This document shows, piece by piece, positions 36,380 through 46,146 of a stretch of 64,000 nucleotides of DNA; within the stretch, counting starts at the first letter, position 1, and every line of letters starts with the position of its first letter. Origin of the DNA: Flaccisagitta enflata (lineage: Eukaryota > Chaetognatha > Sagittoidea > Aphragmophora); assembly GCA_965153355.1 (NCBI GenBank), contig OZ231127.1:99262001-99326000 (forward strand). Reading direction: 5' to 3'. The position numbers and the translations under genes were made by a program. The notes below the pieces were generated by a model. It made no database searches and was not told where the DNA came from. It was given only the letters and a program-made list of their open reading frames with translations.

Positions 36380-37580
36380 TCTGTTGGTCTAGGTAAGATT
36401 AGGATTCGCTGGGCCAAGGAAATACCCTCATAAGATGACATTTAAAGTATCCTTCTCAATTTCTTTTGAAAAAAAGTGTCCCTAGGTGGTCAGGGACATC
36501 AGAATTTAGCACTCTGTTAACAACCTACTTTCTTCAGTGTCGACATATCATTAGGATCTAGGACCCAAAAAAGGGCTGATTTGGCCAATTTCTACATGTC
36601 CTATTTAGGTCACACTGACTATCATCACTGTAAAATTTGAGAAAAAACATGACGTGATATGAAGAAATGGGACATTTTCATTGGTCCTGGTTATGGTTTA
36701 GAGGACTTAAAATCTTCTGTTGACAGGACCTTGTTCTGCATCATAGAAAATAACATTTTTTAGATTTTTTTAAAAGTACTATCTTTGACGATTTTTGGGA
36801 AAAATTCCAATTATTGATAAAAAACCTCATCTTTCCTTGATTTTTTTCAACTTTTTCTTTTTTGCCCATTTAGTGAAGACATATGAGAGTGTTCATGCCA
36901 TTTCAATGACACATATATATCAATGTAGAAATATGAAAATTTCAATGTGCTATAAAAATGTGTTCACCCTGTCACGCTTATGTCACACTGTGATTCCTGA
37001 AGTATTGAGACCCATCATCAGAAACTAGGGAAGTTTGCACTGGGTATGGTCTGAAAGAGCATCAAATTCTGCATCTAACCCTAAAATTTCAAGTCCCTCA
37101 GTCTAGGCATTCTTGATTTATGAGTAATTTTGTGATTCCATGTCTTTAGGTGTGAACACATTTCTTATAGCTGCCTCAAGTTTTTTGATAGTCACGCATT
37201 GTTGGAGGCTTTAGGCATTCAAAAAAGAACAGGAGGTAAAAACAACCATTGGGATGGGCATCGGGAATACTTAATTTATCACTTCATACTAAATTCTCAA
37301 AAATTTCCTGATAAATTTTGAATGTGTAAAATGCCCTTGAAATGCTGTAAAAATAGCATTTTTTTACTGTTTTTACGTATTTCTTGTTGATATACTGCAG
37401 CATTGATTCATCAGTACTCAAAATTAGTGAGTGAAACTGGTCTAGGGACACTATTTTGAAAAGAATTGATCTTAAGATGTGAAAATTAGTATCAGTATAT
37501 GTAAATGCTGTAAAAACAGCAAATTGCAGGTTTTATGTTTTTCTCAGATTCCTTCTAATCAACTCTAAGATTATGAAAAA
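36380..37580. repeat. Possible degenerate foldback, about 1.2 kb
   Basis: 36448-36487 (TTTCTTTTGAAAAAAAGTG, CCCTAG) is complementary to 37447-37485 (CTAGGGACACTATTTTGAAA), and weaker complementarity continues inwards. Ends and target duplication cannot be placed. There is no gene in this interval. Confidence 0.3.
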
Positions 37581-37754
37581 CAGTATAGGCTTCAGACACA
37601 TTCATGTAACAATTCCATCTTATTGCAGTAACATTATGTATGATCTGATGCCAAAAACATGCTGTTAGAGCATGCCTTCAATATGTCGTTAAAATGGTGT
37701 ATTTGACAGTGTTTTCTCCCTTGCATACTCTGGTTTTAAATAACCAAAGCCGCA

Positions 37755-38155
37755 TAAACGACCAATAAGTAGTCGCTGGCAGATGGGCAGGTGCAGCAAT
37801 GCAGGTGAGCAGGGGTAGTAAGCGGGTGAGCGGGGCTCGGCAGGGGCTGTATCATTCAGAAATCAATATATCAGTCAATTTTGCATCATCCAATATTTCA
37901 CGTTACAATTACAGACAATTTGGAATCCAGCAGGCCGTGTAAGGGCATGTTTCCTCGTTCTAGAAATACGCGTTTTCAGCATGAACACATATCTATAAAT
38001 TTCAGTGTCCAACGAGGAAGTGAGCGGAGTGAGCAAGCTTCTAAATAAAGTGAGCGAGCTTGTGAATGGAGCAAGCAAGCGTAGCCAGTGTAGCGGAATG
38101 AGCGGTGCAAGCAGATGAACATATCAAGCGACCAAGAGGCCTGTTTAAAACGCGA
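37755..38155 (-). repeat. Decayed HHE tail and CGCTCACTC-type repeat, minus strand
   Basis: 37760-37860 has TAGTCGCTGGCAGATGGGCA and repeated GGTGAGCAGGGG, an HHE tail. 37940-38150 has GAGTGAGCGGAGTGAGC words and GGCCTGTTTAAAACGCG, the reverse of the repeat at 53643. Confidence 0.55.
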
Positions 38156-38544
38156 TTTTCTGTGACTAGAAAAGCGCCCTAAATCCTATGATATGACAAT
38201 GTATTTGACAGCCTCATTCATCACATGGCGCACCGGACATGACAAACGACTCTGGGCACACTTTTCAATCTCTAGGGCGACATATCTTAGGTCAATGTGG
38301 CCCAAAAAAGGCCTCAATTAGCTCATTTTGGTCTGTCGCTTAGAAGTCGCTGTAACTTTGATGGAAGTAAAGCGTAACAAGAATGAAGGAACATTTCGGA
38401 AAAAATGGATACTCTTATTTGTCTAGATTCTGGTTGACTCGAGAAAAAAATCATGTTGAAGTATCAGAAGACTTTTGACGTTTTTTTAAAAAAATTTTAT
38501 GGAGTCATGAAAATAGCACTTTTCTCTGTTTTTACAACTTTCTC

Positions 38545-39140
38545 GTTACGGACACACAACTCTAAAAAAGCCTTTGTCCGTCGGTCCATCCGTCGCACAG
38601 TGGGCCGTGATTCGGAAAGTAGGCAATTGTTACTGTCTTGGGGAGTAGTGAATTACCATAATACTCTTTCAGTTTTCATGAAACGTCATAGAACGTCAAG
38701 CCCTAATGGGGAAAATAAACCTACGCTACGGTTGCTCTCACTTAGCACTACAGCCGTAGGGGTGGGGGATGCTCGCGCAATCCTCCGTTCTCTAGTGAGG
38801 AGTATATGGTTCGATGCAATAGTGATGTGGCAGTGACTGATAAAAACTCTCACTGATACTACTGCATCACAGCCAGAAATAGCTCTGTTGCTCCCAAAAC
38901 GAATGACCAATACCGAATTCTGTCTGAGATACTTTTTTTCACTTTTTCTTCACTTTTTATTCTCCTTTTTCGATTTGCAATCAAAATGATGCAAAAAAGA
39001 CAAAAATGACCATTTCAACAACGGCGATTATCATGACACTATAAACGACATTGCTTAAGACATCAACGACTATAACTGACATGACTGAAGCTAACAGCAA
39101 AGAAAATGGAATGACGAGGCCAAGTTATGACCGCTACGCA
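38545..39140 (+). repeat. Decayed HHE head joined to repeat R1, copy 2
   Basis: GTTACGGACACACAAC and CCTTTGTCCGTCGGTCC (38545-38590) are followed by the near-identical partner of 85-425 (38596-38935) and the partner of 500-625 (39019-39140), which runs directly into the 82-bp array. Confidence 0.75.
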
Positions 39141-39149
39141 TTATTTCTT

Positions 39150-42100
39150 GGTCTGCATCGGGGGTGAGCTTGGTCCACGGTACGGTAGTTTTTAGGTGGT
39201 CATAGGTACATGTGGTGTTTAGCTGGTCTCTGGTCCACTGGGGTGAGTTTGAGTCCACGTGATGGTGTTTTAGGTGTCACAGGTGGTTGGTGGGTGTTTG
39301 GTTAGTCTCTGGTCTGCATCGGGGTGAGCTTGGTCCACGGTGATGGTGTTTTAGGTGTCATAGGTGGTTGGTGGGTGTTTGGTTGGTCTCTGGTCTGCAT
39401 CGGGGGTGAGTTTGGTCCACGGTGATGGTGTTTTAGGTGTCATAGGTGGTTGGTGGGTGTTTGGTTGGTCTCTGGTCTGCATCGGGGGTGAGTTTGGTCC
39501 ACGGTGATGGTGTTTTAGGTGTCATAGGTGGTTGGTGGGTGTTTGGTTGGTCTCTGGTCTGCATCGGGGGTGAGTTTGGTCCACGGTGATGGTGTTTTAG
39601 GTGTCATAGGTGGTTGGTGGGTGTTTGGTTGGTCTCTGGTCTGCATCGGGGGTGAGTTTGGTCCACGGTGATGGTGTTTTAGGTGTCATAGGTGGTTGGT
39701 GGGTGTTTGGTTGGTCTCTGGTCTGCATCGGGGGTGAGTTTGGTCCACGGTGATGGTGTTTTAGGTGTCATAGGTGGTTGGTGGGTGTTTGGTTGGTCTC
39801 TGGTCTGCATCGGGGTGAGTTTGGTCCACGGTGATGGTGTTTTAGGTGTCATAGGTGGTTGGTGGGTGTTTGGTTGGTCTCTGGTCTGCATCGGGGTTGA
39901 GTTTGGTCCACGGTGATGGTGTTTTAGGTGTCATAGGTGGTTGGTGTTTGGTTGGTCTCTGGTCTGCATCGGGGTGAGTTTGGTCCACGGTGATGGTGTT
40001 TTAGGTGTCATAGGTGGTTGGTGGGTGTTTGGTTGGTCTCTGGTCTGCATCGGGGTGAGTTTGGTCCACGGTGATGGTGTTTTAGGTGTCATAGGTGGTT
40101 GGCGGGTGTTTGGTTGGTCTCTGGTCTGCATCGTGAGTTTGGTCCATTGATGGTGTTTTAGGTGTCATAGGTGGTTGGTGGGTGTTTGGTTGGTCTCTGG
40201 TCTGCATCGGGGTGTAGTTTGGTCCACGGTGATGGTGTTTTAGGTGTCATAGGTGGTTGGTGGGTGTTTGGTTGGTCTCTGGTCTGGATGGGTGGTGAGT
40301 TTGGTCCACGGTGATGGTGTTTTAGGTGTCATAGGTGGTTGGTGGGTGTTTGGTTGGTCTCTGGTCTGCATCGGGGGTGAGTTTGGTCCACGGTGATGGT
40401 GTTTTAGGTGTCATAGGTGGTTGGTGGGTGTTTGGTTGGTCTCTGGTCTGCATCGGGGGTGAGTTTGGTCCACGGTGATGGTGTTTTTTAGGTGTCATAG
40501 GTGGTTGGTGGGTGTTTGGTTGGTCTCTGGTCTGCATCGGGGGTGAGTTTGGTCCACGGTGATGGTGTTTTAGGTGTCATAGGTGGTTGGTGGGTGTTTG
40601 GTTGGTCTCTGGTCTGCATCGGGGGTGCATTTGGTCCACGGTGATGGTGTTTTAGGTGTCATAGGTGGTTGGTGGGTGTTTGGTTGGTCTCTGGTCTGCA
40701 TCGGGGGTGAGTTTGGTCCACGGTGATGGTGTTTTAGGTGTCATAGGTGGTTGGTGGGTGTTTGGTTGGTCTCTGGTCTGCATCGGGGGTGAGTTTGGTC
40801 CACGGTGATGGTGTTTTAGGTGTCATGGGTAGGTGGTTGGCGGTGTTTGCTTATCTCTGGTCTGCATCGGGGTGAGATTTGGTCCACGGTGATGGTGTTT
40901 GAGGTAATAGGTGGTTGGTGGTGTTTGGGTGGTCTCTGGTCTGCATCGGTGTGAGTTTGGTCCACGGTGATGGTGTTTTTAGGTGTCATAGGTGGTTGGT
41001 GGGTGTTTGGTTGGTCTCTAGTCTGCATCGGGGGTGAGTTTGGTCCACGGTGATGGTGTTTTTTTGGTGTCATAGGTGGTTGGTGGGTGTTTGGTTGGTC
41101 TCTGGTCTGCATCGGGTGAGTTTGGTCCACGGTGATGGTGTTTTAGGTGTCATAGGTGGTTGGCGGTGTTTGGTTGGTCTCTGGTCTGCATCGGGGTGAG
41201 TTTGGTCCACGGTGATGGTGTTTTAGGTGTCATAGGTGGTTGGCGGGTGTTTGGTTGGTCTCTGGTCTGCATCGGGGGTGAGTTTGGTCCACGGTGATGG
41301 TGTTTTAGGTGTCATAGGTGGTTGGTGGGTGTTTGGTTGGTCTCTGGTCTGCATCGGGGGTGAGTTTGGTCCACGGTGATGGTGTTTTAGGTGTCATAGG
41401 TGGTTGGCGGGTGTTTGGTTGGTCTCTGGTCTAAAACGTCGGGCGTGGGTGTTTGGTTGGTCTCTGGTCTTTTAGGTGTCATAGGTGGTTGGTGGGTGTT
41501 TGGTTGGTCTCTGGTCTGCATCGGGGGTGAGTTTGGTCCACGGTGATGGTGTTTTAGGTGTCATAGGTGGTTGGTGGGTGTTTGGTTGGTCTCTGGTCTG
41601 CATCGGGGGTGAGTTTGGTCCACGGTGATGGTGTTTTAGGTGTCATAGGTGGTTGGTGGGTGTTTGGTTGGTCTCTGGTCTGCATCGGGGGTGAGTTTGG
41701 TCCACGGTGATGGTGTTTTAGGTGTCATAGGTGGTTGGTGGGTGTTTGGTTGGTCTCTGGTCTGCATCGGGGGTGAGTTTGGTCCACGGTGATGGTGTTT
41801 TAGGTGTCATAGGTGGTTGGCGGGTGTTTGGTTGGTCTCTGGTCTGCATCGGGGGTGAGTTTGGTCCACGGTGATGGTGTTTTAGGTGTCATAGGTGGTT
41901 GGTGGGTGTTTGGTTGGTCTCTGGTCTGCATCGGGGGTGTTTGGTCCACGGTGATGGTGTTTTAGGTGTCATAGGTGGTTGGTGGGTGTTTGGTTGGTCT
42001 CTGGTCTGCATCGGGGGTGAGTTTGGTCCACGGTGATGGTGTTTTAGGTGTCATAGGTGGTTGGTGGGTGTTTGGTTGGTCTCTGGTCTGCATCGGGGGT

Positions 42101-42856
42101 GAGTTTGGTCCACGGTGATGGTGTTTTAGGTGTCATAGGTGGTTGGTGGGTGTTTGGTTGGTCTCTGGTCTGCATCGGGGGTGAGTTTGGTCCACGGTGA
42201 TGGTGTTTTAGGTGTCATAGGTGGTTGGTGGGTGTTTGGTTGGTCTCTGGTCTGCATCGGGGGTGAGTTTGGTCCACGGTGATGGTGTTTTAGGTGTCAT
42301 AGGTGGTTGGTGGGTGTTTGGTTGGTCTCTGGTCTGCATCGGGGGTGAGTTTGGTCCACGGTGATGGTGTTTTAGGTGTCATAGGTGGTTGGTGGGTGTT
42401 TGGTTGGTCTCTGGTCTGCATCGGGGGTGAGTTTGGTCCACGGTGATGGTGTTTTAGGTGTCATAGGTGGTTGGTGGGTGTTTGGTTGGTCTCTGGTCTG
42501 CATCGGGGGTGAGTTTGGTCCACGGTGATGGTGTTTTAGGTGTCATAGGTGGTTGTCGGGTGTTTGGTTGGTCTCTGGTCTGCATCGGGGGTGAGTTAGG
42601 TCCACGGTGATGGTGTTTTAGGTGTCATAGGTGGTTGGTGGGTGTTTGGTTGGTCTCTGGTCTGCATCGGGGGTGAGTTTGGTCCACGGTGATGGTGTTT
42701 TAGGTGTCATAGGTGGTTGGTGGGTGTTTGGTTGGTCTCTGGTCTGCATCGGGGGTGAGTTTGGTCCACGGTGATGGTGTTTTAGGTGTCATAGGTGGTT
42801 GGTGGGTGTTTGGTTGGTCTCTGGTCTGCATCGGGGGTGAGTTTGGTCCACGGTGC
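39150..42856 (+). repeat. 82-bp minisatellite array, nearly perfect (array B)
   Basis: About 45 units of the repeat described at 4915. Most units from 41280 on are identical over the whole 82 bases, with only G-run length and TTGG(T/C)GGG differences. One disturbed place is at about 41430-41475. The unit holds no continuous frame. Confidence 0.97.
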
Positions 42857-42859
42857 AAT

Positions 42860-43075
42860 ATCATTGCGGACGGGTGGGCAGGGGCACCCAACCCCCAGCC
42901 TCACCTCAACCCCGTTCCCACACACTAACATACACCCACACACATTCAATGACAACTGCAGCATCGTAAAATGCGCGTTTCCTGCGTTTTCAACTCGAGC
43001 GTGATGGACCAACCGACCGACCAGCTGACGGACGGACGGACAAAGCCTCTTATAGAGTTGCGTGTCCGCAACTTA
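42860..43075 (-). repeat. HHE copy
   Basis: Head hairpin GTTGCG-TGTC-CGCAAC (43057-43072). The tail arm is ATTGCGGA (42863-42870), one mismatch from the perfect GTTGCGGA of the copy A partner. Confidence 0.8.
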
Positions 43076-43217
43076 AAATCAAAGATCCCTAGACCACATG
43101 GGGAGGAAACAGACCAGAGGTAGGGGGAAAGAATAAACTTCAACTATTAACTAATTTTTTTGCTTGTTCATTTATCCCTTAATTTTTCTTGTATTTATAT
43201 TCATTCCACAGTTGTGG

Positions 43218-43220
43218 TTT

Positions 43221-43282
<62 letters not shown>

Positions 43283-43284
43283 GC

Positions 43285-43327
<43 letters not shown>
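43218..43327. repeat. (TTG)n microsatellite
   Basis: One CTG interruption. About 35 bases longer than its partner at 12164. Confidence 0.95.
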
Positions 43328-43499
43328 CCCAACAATGACTAAAAAAATCAATGATTGTTGCCGCGTGATCTGCCTATTTTCTAGATCAGCCCATTATCTT
43401 TCTTGGTCATTTAAAGTATCGATAGTTCATCGCTTTTATCATCGCTAGAACCTAGAAGAGAAGAAGAAATAGAAGAAATAGCAGCCCAACGGCGGTAAG

Positions 43500-43610
43500 T
43501 GGTCAGCGGTACCCGTGCCCTGCTGGAGTAGTTTGAAAATTGGGTTGTGGGGGAGCAGGGAAGCGGCCCCGAAGGGGACGAAGTCCTATAGAACACAGGA
43601 GAAATCTGAC
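43500..43610 (+). repeat. GC module, copy B
   Basis: Partner of 12413-12520, with GGGAAGCGGCCCCGAAGGGG in place of GGGCAGCGG. Confidence 0.75.
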
Positions 43611-43611
43611 T

Positions 43612-43775
43612 GTCCGTCTGTCCGTCCGTCCGTCCATCTGTCCATCTGTCCGTCCATCCATCTGTCCGTCCATCCGTCCGTCCGTCCGTCCGTCCGTCCG
43701 TCCGTCCGTCCGTCCGTCCGTCCGTCCGTCCGTCCGTCCGTCCGTCCGTCCGTCCGTCCGTCCACCTGTCCATCC

Positions 43776-43834
<59 letters not shown>

Positions 43835-43835
43835 C
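43612..43835. repeat. (TCCG)n/(TCTG)n tetranucleotide repeat
   Basis: Longer than its partner at 12523. It ends at the A/G-rich stretch that is the empty site of the 555-bp element. Confidence 0.95.
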
Positions 43836-43939
43836 AAAAAAGCAAGAAGAAAAAGAAAAGAAAAAGAAAAAAAAAAAGAAGAGGAGGAAGAAGAAGAAGA
43901 AGAAGAAAACGAAGAAGAAAACGAAGAAGAAGAAGGGCC

Positions 43940-44283
43940 AACCTACCAACCTACCAACCGACACGGCAAGGTGTAGAGTTGCGTGTGTGCGACAAAAATG
44001 AAGAGTAAATTTGGTTGATGCACTTTGATGCAGTGATGTGTTAAGGAGGTGGAAAAAATGGAGTCGGAAATCCTTTTTTCTTGGCTTTGATTGTTCCTCT
44101 TTTTAGTTGCGGTCATGCAACTCTATTAGAGGTTTTGTCTGTCCTTTGGTACGTTGGTATGTTACGCTCTCGTTAAAAACGCAAGTGTGTAGGAGGGGGC
44201 TTTGGGGTGGGGTTAGGGTGAGGCTGGGGTTTGGATGCCCCTGCCCATTTATCCGCAATGATATTATGACCCCGCGTCACTTG
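43940..44283. repeat. HHE head (minus) and HHE copy (plus)
   Basis: 43940-43995 holds the wobble-paired head GTTGCG...TGCGAC. 44102-44283 is the full plus-strand copy: head GTTGC-GGTCAT-GCAAC (44106-44121) and tail CCCCTGCCCATTTATCCGC, then TATGACCCCGCGTCACTTG, the undisturbed target of the LINE in copy A. Confidence 0.8.
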
Positions 44284-44301
44284 TTGAAATTCTCTGTCGC
44301 T

Positions 44302-44302
44302 C

Positions 44303-44370
<68 letters not shown>
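44302..44370. repeat. (CT)n microsatellite
   Basis: Short partner of 17595-17925. Confidence 0.95.
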
Positions 44371-44374
<4 letters not shown>

Positions 44375-44705
44375 CCTTTGTTTGTCAACTATGGTCAATG
44401 AAGGCGTGAGCAGCCATTAAGCATTAAAGTTTGCACTCAAGACAACGACAAGTTATTATATTAACGCATTTTAAGGCAAAGTACTTTTCGCCATAAAATG
44501 TAAACGTCCCATCCCATCCACTTTGAATTTATACGCGCTTTTAGTGAAATATTTGCCATTAAGTGGTCCTGGATTACGGTCGCACCGATTTTCGCTCCTG
44601 ACTTTTTTTTCACCAAAAAACAATCACTGGTCAAAGAATTCTCGCCGAGGGGAAAAAGATTTCTTATTCTCGCCTCTTTTTCCCTATCTCTCCAAATGTC
44701 TCATC

Positions 44706-45935
44706 ATGGCTCTACACATCAACGAATTTCTATGTTTTTTATCGGTTCAATTTGACAAGCTGGACCGCGAGACTTTAATTTCGTCACTGTGTGATTTCTT
44801 CTCATTTCGCGAGGCCCTGGAGGCCAAAACCACGCTAGTTGCTCAATGCGAAGATGTTCCCATCGTCGATTCTATAAAGGATTACTCAAAAAATCGTGTT
44901 GAAGGCAAATCAGGCGCTCTTCGGCGCGTTGTCACGGACGCCGTCGACATCTGGACGGTGGTTGATCGGGAAAAAGCCGGCCAACTCAACGTCAAATTCG
45001 TCGCTGCGAATCCAAATCGCCTTCCTGGGTCCAATTTGGAAAAACTTAATGTGCAGTTTCTGATCGCATCCATCGAAAAGCTGCATGAGAAGCTTGAAAC
45101 TCAACAGACTTTAATCGCCTCGTTGAACGACCAAGTTCAAGTCTTGAATGGTAAAGTTGCCAACAAAGGAAGCAACGTCAAAGGCAAACGTAAACTCAGT
45201 GGATCAGCAGAGCCATTTACTCCCAAGCGTCTACATACAGGCGCTGACACGTTCATTCCAGGGTCGCCGTTAACGCCTTTGGAATCGTCACACTTCTTCA
45301 CTCCATCGGCAGATCCGGCAGAGCCACTGCAGGACGCTGATTTGTCACAAGACTCGGCGGCCACACGCGCTGCGCCGGCACCTCACATAATCACGGTGCC
45401 TATTTTGACGCCTGAACCATCGTCGTCGTCGGCTCCCAATCCATCTTTACCATCGGCATTTGTGCCGGTAAACACGTCGGCATCTGCGTCGGCACCCACG
45501 TCGGCGTCTGCACCGGCATCTGCGTCGGCACCTACGTCGGCATCTACGTCGGAAGCTGCAGCGGCATCTACGTCGGCAGCTACATCGGCATCTACATCGG
45601 CAACTGCACCGGCAGCTGCATTGGCTGCTGCGTCGGCGGCTGCGTCGGCGGCTGCGTCGGCAGCTGCTTTAACTTCTGATTCTCCGGCAGAAGAGACTCC
45701 GACAAAAACAAAAAAGTCATCGTATGCTGACCAGGCCACGCGACTTCGATTGAACAAAAACAATTGGATCGACGTGACCAGAAAAAGGAAAAAAATAGTG
45801 CCGGTCACTGGATCGGGTGAAACCTCTGTGCTCGAAGGAGTGGCCAAACCAAAACGTGACTTTTGGGGATATCGCTGTTTCTCGATTAAAGGAAGGAACG
45901 ACCCCAGAACAAGTGAAATCTCACCTCGAGAGTAA
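44706..45935 (+). CDS. LINE ORF1 protein, main part (frame-shifted)
   Basis: ORF1 proteins of non-LTR elements bind the element RNA and form the transposition particle. The frame opens with an ATG at 44523, but I prefer the ATG at 44706 (409 aa) because recognisable helical sequence starts there (HINEFLCFLSVQFDKLD). Residues about 118-150 look like a coiled coil (IEKLHEKLETQQ...LNDQVQVLNGKV). A Ser/Thr/Pro region and an Ala/Ser-rich tract (about 255-325) follow, then a basic stretch near LDVTRKRKK-like residues. After about 45862 this frame stops making sense, and the expected C-terminal domain continues in the next frame (45862-46146). The copy therefore appears frame-shifted near GACTTTTGGGGATA. 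Confidence 0.75.
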   Translation: MALHINEFLCFLSVQFDKLDRETLISSLCDFFSFREALEAKTTLVAQCEDVPIVDSIKDYSKNRVEGKSGALRRVVTDAVDIWTVVDREKAGQLNVKFVAANPNRLPGSNLEKLNVQFLIASIEKLHEKLETQQTLIASLNDQVQVLNGKVANKGSNVKGKRKLSGSAEPFTPKRLHTGADTFIPGSPLTPLESSHFFTPSADPAEPLQDADLSQDSAATRAAPAPHIITVPILTPEPSSSSAPNPSLPSAFVPVNTSASASAPTSASAPASASAPTSASTSEAAAASTSAATSASTSATAPAAALAAASAAASAAASAAALTSDSPAEETPTKTKKSSYADQATRLRLNKNNWIDVTRKRKKIVPVTGSGETSVLEGVAKPKRDFWGYRCFSIKGRNDPRTSEISPRE

Positions 45936-46146
45936 AGCTATTGTAGCGAGAGAAGTGTTTGTCTTTTCCTCAAAGATTAAAGGCACTGTATGTGCTAAAG
46001 TGAGAGTCGATTCGGCTCACAAAGATAATGCTCTCAGCGCTAAATCGTGGCCATCGCATCTGCGTATTTCCAGCTGGACATACAAACCCAAAGCAGTCAA
46101 AAATGCCGGCAAGCAAAGCCAAGACGGCACCCAAAATGGGTTGTGA
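45862..46146 (+). pseudogene. LINE ORF1 C-terminal domain in the +1 frame
   Basis: This frame carries LKEGTTPEQVKSHLESK, then GTVCAKVRVDS and WPSHLRISSW. That pattern (TPE-x-VK-x-HL, a K-V-x-V strand, WP-x-x-(V/I/L)R near the end) is familiar from ORF1 C-terminal domains of animal non-LTR elements. It lies one frame away from the upstream ORF1 part and ends at TGA 46144-46146. A one-base indel in the TTTTGGGG run is the simplest reading; programmed frameshifting or a base-call error are alternatives. Confidence 0.65.

Noticed and set aside
39679-42891. Repeated Pro/Thr/His-rich frames on the minus strand of the 82-bp array
   Set aside because: The 82-bp period is not a multiple of three, so each frame cycles through all phases and meets a stop about every 60-75 codons; no start or splice context supports a repeat protein.
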